A program made the position numbers and the translations under genes. The notes beneath the pieces were generated by a model, which worked only from the letters and a program-made list of their open reading frames with translations, was not told the origin of the DNA and did not search any database. A stretch of 64,000 nucleotides of DNA from Fragilariopsis cylindrus CCMP1102 (Eukaryota; Bacillariophyta; Bacillariophyceae; Bacillariales; Bacillariaceae): assembly GCA_900095095.1 (NCBI GenBank), contig FMBT01000379.1, positions 62,001-126,000 on the forward strand. Reading direction: 5' to 3'. The first letter of the stretch is position 1. Each line of letters begins with the position of its first letter. Shown piece by piece: positions 11,298 to 23,173 of this stretch.

Positions 11298-13074
11298 TCT
11301 ATATATTTCTGATTTTTGGTACAGTATGCACTTCTTGAAAGGAGTGATATCGTATGTTGTACGACTCTCTAATAGTACTTTAGTGCTAGTTACTATTATG
11401 TTCTTTTATTGGATGCCAAACATTGCTGGTATTTTGAAAGTCTTGTCTTACTAGGAGAGTACAGTACTGGACTTGGAGTTGTTTTGTTTGCTTGCGCTTT
11501 GTGAAGAAAAATGTAATCATTCTTAGCCATTTAGTATTGTGGAGTAATTTTTATTTTGTCTGATATATACTGTACAACGGTTTTCCAGTTAACGGTATGT
11601 ATCAATTATATGTTTGTTTTTAAGTCTTCGCCGAACCCAAGCGTTGGATTTGACTCGACTCAGTCGACTAAATTCAAATGTCATGGCTTCATTCGGACTT
11701 CTTTTTGTATGCAACTTAAGACTAGAGTACTAAGTTAGTGTCAATAATTATATATTATATTAAATATTTTGGTGCACCACATATGTACTTCCTATTATGA
11801 TAATTCCCCTTCCCCCCCTTCCAATTACCGGTACTAGTATCACCGAAGAGCCTGAGATAACTTGACTGACTCGGACATCGCCTCCAACCGCACGCACCAA
11901 ATACCAGCCTCTGAACAATTTAACAGAACTATTTACTACTACTGTACGTAACTCTTGATACTACAACCGTGTGTTGTGCGATTACCCGCCTGCTTAAATT
12001 AAGAATAATATTATGATACTAAATATCAAGATTCAATCTAGATTCAATGGCCTTTCTTCGCTTGTTAATTCGACGTAAAAGTAGAGGGCGATGCGAATTA
12101 CGTAATGCATATACGTACTGTATCTTCCGTCTTTTTATCAAACACATCAAAAAGTACATTAGGCCTTTTCATGAAACATACATCATACTACCAGTAGTAG
12201 GACAATTTATCTACCAACATCAAAACGAGAAGTACCCCTTCACGTGACGGAAGCACACACATCTGTTTTTCAACTCAACTCAACTCTCCTCTATCTGTTG
12301 CATCTCTTTTCTTCTGCTCACCTCCGAACTAAGAAGTCGCAAAACTTCCAACTGACACTTCAGTTCTTATATGTACTACGTCGTCGAAGAGACAAAGACA
12401 ACAAGCATTATATAACCAAGACAAAGACAGACAACTTTTGTTTTTCATTACACAATTGAAATTCTAAAGAAGAGAAGGTGAGTAAGTTAATTTAATTTGA
12501 TTTGATTACGTCCGTCGTCTCTAGCAAGCAGAGACACAAACACGTGACGGAGGTGTGTAGGCACACGTGCATTTTCATTTACCTCCCCTTCTCAAAAAGA
12601 AGAATTTACAATCACATATTTTTTTTAACTCTCCTCCTTAGGCATTTTCTTCTGCTCACCTACCGAACTTAGAAGTCGCAAAACTTCCAACTGACACATC
12701 AGATATATTCTCATACGTTTTTTCATTGGAAACGATTGAAATCCAAAGAAAGAGAGAAGGTGTAAGTTAATTTAATTTAATTTGATTTGATTTGATTTAA
12801 TTTGATTGCGTCCCGTCGTCTACAGTAGTGTGCTGCATGTGTTGGTAGTTACAGTACTCCAGTACAAACGATTGTTCGAAAGAGACTCTATACCGTACAG
12901 AGTGGCTTGTACTCGGTACTCGTCTCTCTCTCGTCTCTCGTCTCTCGCTCTGAGCTGTGTGCGTCCTGCACCACTGTCTCACTGGTCTCACTCACTGGTC
13001 TCACTCACTCACTCGGCATCTCACTCTTTCGTCCTTAATAGACCACAAAAAACGAGAGCAGTTGACTTGAAAGA
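11298..13074. promoter_or_regulatory. shared upstream region of SNARE-like and cathepsin genes
   Basis: 1.8 kb between two divergent starts with no supported gene. The half nearer the protease carries a duplicated block (listed separately). CACGTG boxes occur at 12241, 12541 and 12562. A CTCTCGT-rich stretch at about 12915-12950 and CTCACTCACTGGTCTCACT repeats at about 12977-13015 lie just before the protease start and may mark its 5' UTR. Confidence 0.45.
12241..12826. repeat. imperfect tandem duplication upstream of the cathepsin gene
   Basis: Two blocks share, in order, CACGTGACGGA (12241 and 12541), TTCTTCTGCTCACCT (near 12309 and 12648), AGAAGTCGCAAAACTTCCAA (12332 and 12671), AGAGAAGGTG (12471 and 12753) and a TTAATTTAATTTGATTTGAT run ending in GTCGTCT. 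Offsets vary from 282 to 339 bases, so several indels separate the copies. Confidence 0.85.
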
Positions 13075-16000
13075 ATGAACAGTTCGTATTATTATTATTT
13101 CCTCACCGCCGATGATGCAGCAGCCGACGTAAGAAGAAAAAGACACCAACAACAACGACGTTGCTTCACAACATACATCATCTTTGCGTTGGCGTTGTCG
13201 TTGTTGATCCTTCCGGCTACTGCCGTTGCTAGTGCTAGTAACGGCAGGAGTAACACTGCCACCAAAACTTCAATTCCATTCCAGTATTCGGATCAAGATG
13301 TAGAAGAATGTGTTAATGAAATGTCTGCAGGCGAAGACAGCAGCAGCAGCAGCAGCAGCAATAATGCTACGAGGACGTCGTGTACTGAACTTTACGATGA
13401 ATTCAGATTGCATTATCATGGGATTGGTCCTATTATTGTTGATGATGGATCATCATCATCATCTTTGATACAACTTCCATCATCAGGATTAATTCAATTT
13501 AAGAAAACTGTACGATACGTATATGAACAGAATTCATACGACCCAAATGCTGCTAGTCACAGATTACGGTTAAATCAATTTGCTGATAAGTCACAACAAT
13601 CACATTATTTATCAAAACGTGATGATGAAGAAGGAGAAGAAGGTGGACATAGTAATCAAGAACAAGATAATTGGCAAATTGAATTAGAGAAATTTTGGAA
13701 TGAACATGAAGGCGGCGATAATGATGACGAATCATCCAATCATCAACGTAATCGATTATTGCGTTGGGAAGGAACTGATGTTCGTTTATTAGATACACCA
13801 TTAAGTATTGATAGAATAGAAGAACAACGCCAGGAACAACAGCAATTACGACGATCACTTACATGGAATAAAAAGAAAGTGGATTATATTGAACCAGCAT
13901 TATTATCATCAGTATTACGTACCAGAACAACCTCCAATGGTCAACATACAAAAGTTATGATGCCAGGAGATGGATCCACTATACCTGCTGCATTTTCATC
14001 ACCACAAGTACCAACATTTATACATGGTACGGAAGTTGAATTGCATAAAGGTTCCTCGACAGATAGTATTAGTAGTAATGATGTGGAAGACGAAGATATA
14101 TTTGATAAGAAGAACAAAAAGCATCATGAATTTACCAAAAGATTAAACTGGTCCACCAAACATAATCCGGATGGTGTACCATTAGTACATAATGTCTTTG
14201 ATCAAGGTACATGTGGAAGTTGTTGGGCATTTGCAGCCACTGGTAGTGTCGAAGCAAGTGCTGCACGGAATACAGCACGGAATCATTTTGTAAATGGACT
14301 ACAAGAAATATCCGAAAAATTAATAGAACAAGAGAATAATAATGATGACGATGATGATGACGATGATGACGATGATGACGATGATGACGATGATGACGAT
14401 GACGATGATGGTGTGAATGGACGTCATGGTACTGCTGCTGGATACTATACAATGATAGAAGAATTAACAGAAGAATCACGTGAGGTTGAAAAAAATGCAT
14501 TTCAAGAATTAAATTTAAGTATACAAGAATTATTAGAATGTGATACCAAAACGAATGAAGGATGTATTGGTGGCAATCCATTACTTGCTTTTTACTATAT
14601 ACATAAACATGGATTAGTACCATGGACGGAATATCCATATATTGGTTATGGATATAATGAGTATGAATATAATACTAGACAAGAAAGAACAACGATTGGT
14701 ACTACTACTAATACTTCTAATACTTCTACTTCTATTTATACCGAGACAGTAGAAGAGCAGGAAGAACAACAGCAACAACAGCAGAAGCAGTTGTCAACGT
14801 CAACGACAACGTCATCATCTTTACTACTGCCATCAAAACTAGGACCACTGCAGCCACCACCGCAAACGCAACAGGAACAACAACAACAACAAAATGCACC
14901 AGTATGCAAGAAAAAGCAAATACAAAATCCAATAGCAACAGTTGAAAGTTGGGGTTTATTACATAAAAATCATGAAAATTTAATTGAATATGCACTATTA
15001 TATGTTGGTCCAGTCGCTGTTGGTTTTAATGGTGCTGATCCATCATTTATTAATTATGGTAGTGGTATATTTGATTCAGTGGATTGTGATCAAACAGCTA
15101 ATCATGCATTACGTAAGTTACAGCCTACTACAAAATATTATACTATATACTTCTTCCCAACCTCTCTAAATAAATCCGAATGAAATAAGATACCTTTTTT
15201 TACCTCACAAAAACATGATCTCTTTTTCCTTCTTACTTTTTCTTTCTCCTCACGACGCTTACATAACACACACAGTCATCGTCGGATACGATCAAGTGGA
15301 CGTCGTAACAACTAACGAAGAAGAGGATGGCAACAAAATCAATACAACAGAAACGATTAGGTATTGGATTGCACGTAATTCATGGGGTGAAAGTTGGGGT
15401 GAGAATGGGTTTGTTAAAATTAAACGTGGTACGGGTGGGAAGGGTATACCAGGTGTTTGTGGTATTGCACGTAGTCCAAGTGTTGCTCTTGGTGGTGTGT
15501 ATCGTTCTAATCGAATGGAACCATTCATTGTCAGAGATGGAAAAGACGGCGATAATGGATCATCATCATCTGCACGATTCCGGAAAGGCAAATACGGTGA
15601 TTGGAACGATTCTTCTCCTGCAAGTTTACGTATCGGTATGAGCACGAATCATCCAATATGTAATTCGATGTTTACAGGACGTGGTAGTACCCATTTAAAC
15701 AATGGATGTTTTAAATTTGCCAAGTAAGTTTTACCTAAAAAATGAACGAATGCACAACATCACTCCTGTGCATTCGTTCCTATTCTATATTTTTGTATAT
15801 ATTCTATCTCGTCGCTTACTCAACTTCCACTTATATTATTTTGTTCCTTCCACCACAATACAATACAAATACAAAATGCAGTGCTTATGAAAACAACCAA
15901 GCCGTATTCTTCGCATTCATTTGTATGGCAGGTGCATTAATTGTTATAATTCCATTAACAATATCCATTTTTCGTCAACATCGTACAGCAAGAGGTGCGG

Positions 16001-16302
16001 GGTCGATCCGTCTTGAATATTACGGTGACGAAGATCCTGCAACATCATTACATCTATCGGAACAATCCTTGCACGGTATGGGTACTGGTGGTGATGCTGC
16101 ACATGGATCATCAACATCATTATCGTATCCAACAGAACGTACTCATTTATTAACCCTCAAGGATATGTATGCACCTCAACGTAAAGAAACTGAATTCAAA
16201 CAAAAACCAAGAGGACGTAGTATTATTATGACATCACCCGAGCAAGATCCATTTCAAATAGTACCATCTTCTACAATCGATACGGACCACAATAAACAAT
16301 GA
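13075..16302 (+). CDS. papain-like (cathepsin) cysteine protease with C-terminal membrane anchor
   Basis: Three exons: 13075-15112, 15276-15723 and 15882-16302, giving 968 aa. Introns are GTAAGT...CAG and frame phases agree. Residues about 27-50 form a signal-like hydrophobic stretch after a basic start. An I29-type propeptide is suggested by RLRLNQFAD near residue 163. Catalytic residues are all visible: Gln377 and Cys383 in [11 protein letters not shown], His677 in NHALLIVGYD (completed across intron 1), Asn714 in [12 protein letters not shown]. Cys-to-His spacing is 294 residues against about 134 in papain, because of an Asp run (about 20, near residue 430) and a Thr/Gln/Ser-rich insert (residues about 550-610). 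Exon 3 adds one hydrophobic span, about 836-860, and a 100-residue tail. The family cleaves proteins in acidic compartments. A membrane-bound lysosomal or vacuolar form is inferred. Confidence 0.9.
14341..14410 (+). repeat. (GATGAC/GATGAT)n coding repeat, poly-Asp
   Basis: In-frame hexamer repeat within the protease gene encoding an uninterrupted run of about twenty Asp residues between the catalytic Cys and His. Its length is likely to vary between strains. Confidence 0.95.
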
Positions 16303-17310
16303 TATACTGCAAACGTTCAAGAGCAACAAAGTGGATAGGGTTGCAATAAAGTGGATAGGGCGTAACTCAAACCCGAGCTTAAGCCACTACTAGAAAAGAA
16401 ATTGTTACATTTGCACATAATAATATTAATATTGAATGACCGCTATAAACACAATTCATCTGAATATCCAACATACAGATGAAAGTTGATAAAAATCGTA
16501 CCATTTTATTAGACTAGTATTCCTATACAGCATCATTACCAGCTACTCTACGTCGGAAATTCAGTCTTTTCTAATATATATGGATAGTACCTGTACAATT
16601 GTAGTTGTAGACGATCGTACATCATAATCTAACAAATTATTAAAGAGAGAACAATGGGATGGACTTGGTAGAAGTTCAATAATGCACTGAACAATGATTC
16701 TACAGTAGCGCTCTAAAGTCAACGAGGTCGGTTTGAGTCCCGGGAAGTCCCGGGACTTGAATTATTATACGTGAATGAATGAATGAATGAATCGAATCGG
16801 AGATGTTATAGAAAAGATACTTCAACTTTGTCTTACCGTAGTAAGCATCCGCTAATTACGATAATATTATGGTGTATTATTTATTTATTTATTCTTCGCC
16901 ATGTATGCATGAATTGCTTCAAAAACTTCAACGTTACTTATGGTATAATTATTTTTCTTCGCCGCGGTCCATATTTGAGGAATATTCGTTTATAGTATTC
17001 TTAGTGATAACAGCCCCGCTTATGTATATATAGTATTATACGCCACGTTGAAGATTCATTCGTTCTTCACTTCGCTAAAGTCTTTTTCATTTTTTTTCGA
17101 GAGCGACATTTATATTTTATCAACAAAAAAATGAAGGAAAAAAAAATGTACTACATATAGTACTAGGGCAGGAGGGCTACTGTAAAGTTGAAGTATCAAA
17201 AAAGCTTGAGCAGAAAGCACAGAAATAGCAAAGAGCAAGGAGCAAAAGCAAAGCGATCAAAACAAACAAATAGCACTTACTACCGTACTGTATACCCACA
17301 ATAAAAGACA
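16303..17310. other. intergenic
   Basis: No gene is supported. It holds a short inverted GTCCCGGG-AA-GTCCCGGGAC motif at about 16735-16755 and a (GAAT)n run near 16775-16792. AG-rich sequence before 17311 looks like a 5' UTR. Confidence 0.4.
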
Positions 17311-18666
17311 ATGATGGAGATGATGGAAGCAGCAAAACCAAAGAGGATGACTAATAATATTAGTACCATAGCGGAATTATTAGAGATTGAAAGGAATAAG
17401 ACTATTAACGTTAAGATGATGCAACATAGCAATATTAATATCAGAAAAAGTAGTAGAAGTAGTAGTAGTAGTAGTAGTATAAGTAGAAAACAAAAAAAAG
17501 TAGTTCAATTTAATAATATTGTTATTATTAACGAAATACCAACTCATCGATTACTTACATTAGAGGAACGATCAGTAATTTGGTATACTGGTATTGATTA
17601 TCGATGTTTTAGTTTATTAGAACAACAGCAACAGCAACAGCAACAACAACAACAAAACAATAATAAAGTTGCTGCGGATAACAATAGTGATGCCAATAGT
17701 GATGCGAATAACAGTAACAATAACAGTAAGATTGAACGAACTAAACGAATTGATCATATTCGATGTATCGTTCTACAAGTACAGTATCAACTACGGCGAA
17801 ATAGCAACAAGAACAGCAACAACAACAGCAACAGCAGCAACAACAGCAACAACAGCAACAGCAACAACAGCATCAACAACAACAGCCACAAAAGGGGTGG
17901 TTCACCACCAATTTGTAATTGTTGTATATTATTATTGAAAGATTTATACCAATATTATTCCGCAATATCGAGTAAGGCAGCATATCAACGTGCAGTAGAG
18001 AATACTATCTGGAATATAAATAATATGAAACTACAAGAATTGTATTTTCAACGGTATAAACAAAAACAACAAATAGTAACACAAACACAACCACAAACAC
18101 AAACACAAAAAAAACAAAAAGTAATGATTCGTAACAATAATAAGAACAACAAGAAAATCATCACCAATACTCTTCCTACTTTTGACAATAGTTGCAATAA
18201 TATAAGTAAGCCTATTACTAGTACTACGACTACTATTACAGCTATAGAGCAACAACGTCATCAAAGACAAGTGCAAAGGCAAGAACGTCGACGATATAAA
18301 GCAGCACAACAACAAGAATTATTTGTCTTATCTCATCGTAATAATAGTCATCCTAATAATCGAGAGGATGATGATGATGATGATGATGATGAAAAGGTGC
18401 TAGTACTACCGATGAAGAAACGAATCTTCCGATTACGAGATAGTAGTAACAATAATCCTCTACTACTGGTGGTACCATCATCAACTACCTTTTCTCCCAT
18501 TATTAGAAAAGAAGGTAATAATAATAGTATTACAAATATCGATGATAATAATAATACTAGTAGTACTAGTAGCAGTTGCAGTAAACGTAATTATAGCAGT
18601 ATTATGCATGATAATGATAATAATGATAGTGCACAAAATAAAGCATTCCATTTTTTCTTGCTTTGA
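17311..18666 (+). CDS. Asn/Gln/Ser-rich protein with a conserved diatom-type block
   Basis: An uninterrupted frame of 451 aa from the first ATG. Residues about 62-106 are the only complex part near the N-terminus (VQFNNIVIINEIP..., LTLEERSVIWYTGIDYRCF). I believe this pattern, a VxF strand followed by T-EE-R-IWYT-DY, recurs in many diatom proteins of unknown role, but could not search for it. Residues about 205-250 hold a second ordered block with CNCCILLLKDLYQYY and a helical AAYQRAVENTIW segment. The rest is Asn, Gln, Thr and Asp runs. No function can be assigned. Confidence 0.65.
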   Translation: MMEMMEAAKPKRMTNNISTIAELLEIERNKTINVKMMQHSNINIRKSSRSSSSSSSISRKQKKVVQFNNIVIINEIPTHRLLTLEERSVIWYTGIDYRCFSLLEQQQQQQQQQQQNNNKVAADNNSDANSDANNSNNNSKIERTKRIDHIRCIVLQVQYQLRRNSNKNSNNNSNSSNNSNNSNSNNSINNNSHKRGGSPPICNCCILLLKDLYQYYSAISSKAAYQRAVENTIWNINNMKLQELYFQRYKQKQQIVTQTQPQTQTQKKQKVMIRNNNKNNKKIITNTLPTFDNSCNNISKPITSTTTTITAIEQQRHQRQVQRQERRRYKAAQQQELFVLSHRNNSHPNNREDDDDDDDDEKVLVLPMKKRIFRLRDSSNNNPLLLVVPSSTTFSPIIRKEGNNNSITNIDDNNNTSSTSSSCSKRNYSSIMHDNDNNDSAQNKAFHFFLL

Positions 18667-19180
18667 ACAAACAATAATAACAATAATATCAAAAAACGAT
18701 TATAAAGAACAACGACAAGCAATATGTACTGTACTTCTTGTTTCTACTTTAAGAAAATAAAGCGTTGTACAATATATTCCTTCCTTTCATACTTCCTTCC
18801 TTCATTGCATTATTTGTATAGTATGTATGTTATTTGAACCTGCATTTTATCCAAAGTGCCGCGCATTTATTCACGCATCAAAATTTTAAAAATACATAAT
18901 GTACTTTTGAAGTACTGAAGTTATTGTAACAGTGGCCGAGTTGTAATTTTTTTTCATTCGTGGCTGATCCGGTATTTTTGACCTGACCATAATATATGCA
19001 GTGGTCGTGGTTTTTGGTATAATATCGTAAAATGGATCGTGAACTGAATTTCGCACACTGTGTAAAACAACAACGAGAATATAGGCGTACGAAACGTTGT
19101 CGTAATGATTTTTCTAAATGTATAGTATATACTATATAGCTATTAAAATAATAGCAAAGACGTATGAATTTTATGAAGAA
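18667..19180. other. convergent intergenic region
   Basis: Lies between the 3' ends of the plus-strand low-complexity gene and the minus-strand transporter. No gene or clear repeat was seen. Confidence 0.45.
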
Positions 19181-21006
19181 TTAGACAATATTTTTGAAGC
19201 TCGTTGTGTCTGATTGTTTTGTTGTTGCTGATGACGACGATGACGATGACGGCGACGACGTAGTAGTACTATTAGTAGCAGTTTGTTGCATCTCTACAAC
19301 AGATTTATTGCTGTTGTCAGGAGACGACGATACAGATGATGATGATTTATCATTATTATTATTATCAGTAACACCAGTATCAGATTGTTTATCACCCTGA
19401 CCAAAACAATAATTAATATATAATCCAAGAACACTCACAGAACCAAAAACAACATAAATTAATCCAGCATAATTTATTCCAAAATTTATATATAATGCTG
19501 TTGCAATTGCTGGTGAAAATCCACCTGCAATAGCATGACTGATAATGGACGGGAAATAAACGAAAACAAACAAAAAGAGTGTGAGGAGTTACACAATAAG
19601 TGGGTGTGTTTGGTGTGCTTGTATGATCGATCGATTTATTTAATTTGATTCAATATTTTCATAAACATATGCATTATATATAAAAAATACAATACTGCAC
19701 AATGATATTATACGTACCTAATATCATATCCAATAGAGGCTGATGTCATTCGAACTTCTGGACTAAAATTTTCAACAAGCCAGGCACATAATGGACCACC
19801 ATAGAAACTTAATAATAATCCAAGTAGTAATTGTGATAAGAATGCAGTGACAGGATTGCCTTTACTTATTACAATTAAACATACTGGACCTAATCCAGTT
19901 AATAGTATACCACTCACTGTCATCATACCAATTCTACTACCAATTCGATCTGAGATATGACCAGCAATTGGTAATACGAATGTCATACCTAATAATAATG
20001 ACATGGAATTAATCCAAAATGCATTTTGGATTGGTGGATCCATTAATTCTTCCATATATAGTGCAATCCATACAAATGAGACATAAAATCCGGAGGCCCA
20101 TAGCATGGGTGTGATACTTGTACTTAACAATGCTAGTCGATTCTCACGACGGAATGCCACCTTAATTGGATTATGTGGTTTCGTATGGATACGTGAATCT
20201 TCTTGTTGTTGTTGTTGTTGTTGTCCTTGTTGAGCTTGTGGAACATTAATATCACTAACATCAGTACCATATTTACGTAAATAACAGGATACGACTGCAA
20301 TTAATATACCAGAAAAAAATGGTATTCGCCATCCCCATGTGACTAATTGTTGTTCCGTTAATATAGATCTCATTGTGGCACCACATATATTACCTAATAA
20401 TGTACCAACATTGGCTGCCACCATTGGTAAACTACCATAATATCCCCATTGTGATTTTGGACGTTTTTCAACAGTATATACGAGTGATGCTGGTAACTGA
20501 CCGCCAACACTTATACCTTGTATTAATCGACATAGACATAATAAAATGGTGGACAGTACACCAACTTGTTTATAGGTTGGTAAGCAACCCATTAATGTGG
20601 TTGGTATTGCCATTAAAAATAAACTTTTGGTCAACGCTTCCTTTCTACCATGCTTATCACCAATATAACCAATAATTAATCCACCAATTGGACGCATTAA
20701 AAATGCGGAACCAAATATCACAAAACTTTTCATTAAATTAGCATCGCTACCTGAACTACCTGCAGGTACTGGTGGAAAAAATACTTCCGCAATCACATCT
20801 GAAAAAAAACCAAATAATGCAAAATCATACCATTCTAATACATTTCCCATAACACCAACAATTGTATTAATTAATGATTCACCACCACCTAGATTTTGTT
20901 GAGATAGATCAGCTATTCCCACTACGGCGGTGATTGTTGATGATGTAGCTGTATCGTCATCATCGCGACCACCACTGGTGGTCTCAGTTTGAGATACATC
21001 CGTCAT
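19181..21006 (-). CDS. MFS symporter, MHS/ProP-like
   Basis: Two exons, 21006-19718 and 19538-19181 (intron GTACGT...CAG, 179 bp), 548 aa. The frame joins exactly to restore IGYDISHAIAGGFSP. Twelve hydrophobic spans are apparent. GNVLEWYDFALFGFFSDVIA at the start of TM1, the loop 2-3 motif GYIGDKHGRK, RLIQGISVGGQ in TM4 and the TM5 GLxx-type region are those of the metabolite:H+ symporter branch, which includes proline/betaine and dicarboxylate carriers. A Gln-rich insert lies in the central loop, and a Ser/Asn-rich cytosolic tail follows TM12. The substrate cannot be read from sequence. Confidence 0.88.
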
Positions 21007-21751
21007 ATTTTACTTTAGTAGTGCAGTAGTACTGTAAACGCTTGGATTTGTTTTGTTTGAAAAAAAGTTCTCTTTCGCTCTGATCTCCTATTATAATGCT
21101 GATGCCTTGAGATACTTCCTGCAGTCGATCAACTATACCTATCTACTAGTAGCAAGAGAAAACGACAAACAAGGAGTTTAATGATAATGAACTGTGGTAG
21201 GTGACAACGTTGCGTTTAGTATTGTATTTGCTGTCTTACATCGGAGTTGTTGCTTTTTTTGATAGGTAATATTATGTGCATGATGTGCGCGCGCCTGTGC
21301 CGCAAGCAATGATATCTTCGCGTCATTCATTATTCATGTGAAATAATATCATTGGGTTTTTGAAAGATCTACTGTACAGGGCCTTCCATTAGTTTTAACA
21401 AACACTGAGTTAGCTCCAAAAGGCAGTCGCGTAAAATTATATGAAAGAGCGAAAAGAACAATCATTATTGTGCGTGGCGAAATGCTTTACTGCCTGTAAC
21501 TCCTAATAAAGATCGCCCGTACTGTGCTGTTCGGGTTGCTGCACATAATATATATTTTGTACGTCATTGGAGCATAAACATCATCATCACATACTGGTAC
21601 ATCTTCTATCATCTGATCTAATATCTTGCTCATTGCAGCAGCGACGAATCGAAGTGCGGGGGATATAGGGGCAAAAATTTTCTCGTTCCTAAACAACCAG
21701 CTTGGTTTGATCCTTTGTATTTTTATTTTTAACTATATATAGTATAATAAT
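21007..21751. promoter_or_regulatory. divergent upstream region, MFS and 7TM genes
   Basis: 745 bp between head-to-head starts. A TATATATAG element lies about 15 bases before the plus-strand ATG, close enough that it may sit in the 5' UTR. No gene is supported. Confidence 0.4.
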
Positions 21752-23141
21752 ATGACGACGAGGAACGATGAAGATGAAGCAGTTGTTTACGACGCCTGCG
21801 ACGAAAGTAAATGTAGATCAATTGGATCATCTGGTGATGATATGTTTCACCGCTTTGATTGTTATGCTACATTCCCCCAAGAACCACTTTTATGTGCTGA
21901 TGGTTACGATGGGAGAATCATTAATACTGTACCTAAAAGAGAAGATGTTATTGTAGTTGGAGGGTATAATATCAGTCGCACTCAATTGTACTACACCTGT
22001 TGTCCGGTAGAAAAAGGGTATAATATAAACAGCAACAGCAGCATCAACACATCTCGTCGTCATTGTAGTGATCCCATGATAATGCAAGATGCGTTATTGA
22101 CAGTCAACAATAACAACGGCCTTGAGATTTTCTGTGACACAACTGATGGTGGTACCAATTCGTCTATGCCATGCGATGGTGATAGCAATAGAAAATATCC
22201 AAGAAAAATGGCTACGTCCATCTTTCATCCTAAACTTTATGTTTGCTGTGATTCTTCCATCAATGAAACCAACATAATTACCATTGAAACTTGCAACGGC
22301 GACAACTACGACAACAGCGACGAAGAAGAAGAAATGATGACAAATGCTATTGCTGGAGTTTGTGACGAGAGCAAATGCATCTCAGAATCATTATTTGGTT
22401 CGTATGGTATGTATTCGTGTTGGGGTAGTGGACCGGGAACGTTCTTTCCCTATAGTTGCGACAATGGTTATGTAGGTAGGAAAATTGATGGTCCAGAACA
22501 ATATCAAATTTGGGACACGTTCCTTACCTATAGTAGTACTCCTTTTGGTTTATCATACTACACATGCTGTCCACCAGATTATCCTATCGAATCGCCAGCT
22601 CATCGACAGTGCTCCGACGGACAGAAAACAAAGTGCGACAGTAGTTCTTATTTGAATTATTCAAGAGATATGAGACCAATATATTATGATTTAGATGACA
22701 AAACCGATGCATACATTTGCTGTGATTCTCCGATGATTAACAACACAACAACAAACTTTCTTGACGTTGCCGAGTGTTTTCCTATCTGCTCAGAACAAAA
22801 TCTTATTTCCTGCATAAGAAACAATATTTACGGACAGTTGCAACCAATGACATGTACATATGATGAGATCTTTCAATATCCACACATATTACATCAGCAA
22901 ACATTAGATGGTGTCAATAATAGTAGTAGTGTGGACATGACAATGTTTGATTGTTGTAGAACAGAAACTGCTGATGGGCCATTTATTAAAGATATTGGAT
23001 TTAACACCAATGTGTGGCCACAGCTTGTCGCTTCGTCTATTGCTTTTATTTCCTCTATAATTTTAGTCATGGGACTATCGTTTTCTATGCTGCGAGTAGA
23101 AAAGTTACGACGTGGCGAGGAATTACCAGCAGGAGGGAATA

Positions 23142-23173
<32 letters not shown>

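Noticed and set aside
14132-14638. 168-codon minus-strand frame with His runs inside the protease gene
   Set aside because: Antisense shadow of the poly-Asp repeat and catalytic-domain coding sequence.
16700-16760. Possible tRNA 3' half around GGTTTGAGTCCCGGG
   Set aside because: No matching acceptor stem, D-arm or anticodon arm could be found; it is better explained by a short inverted repeat.
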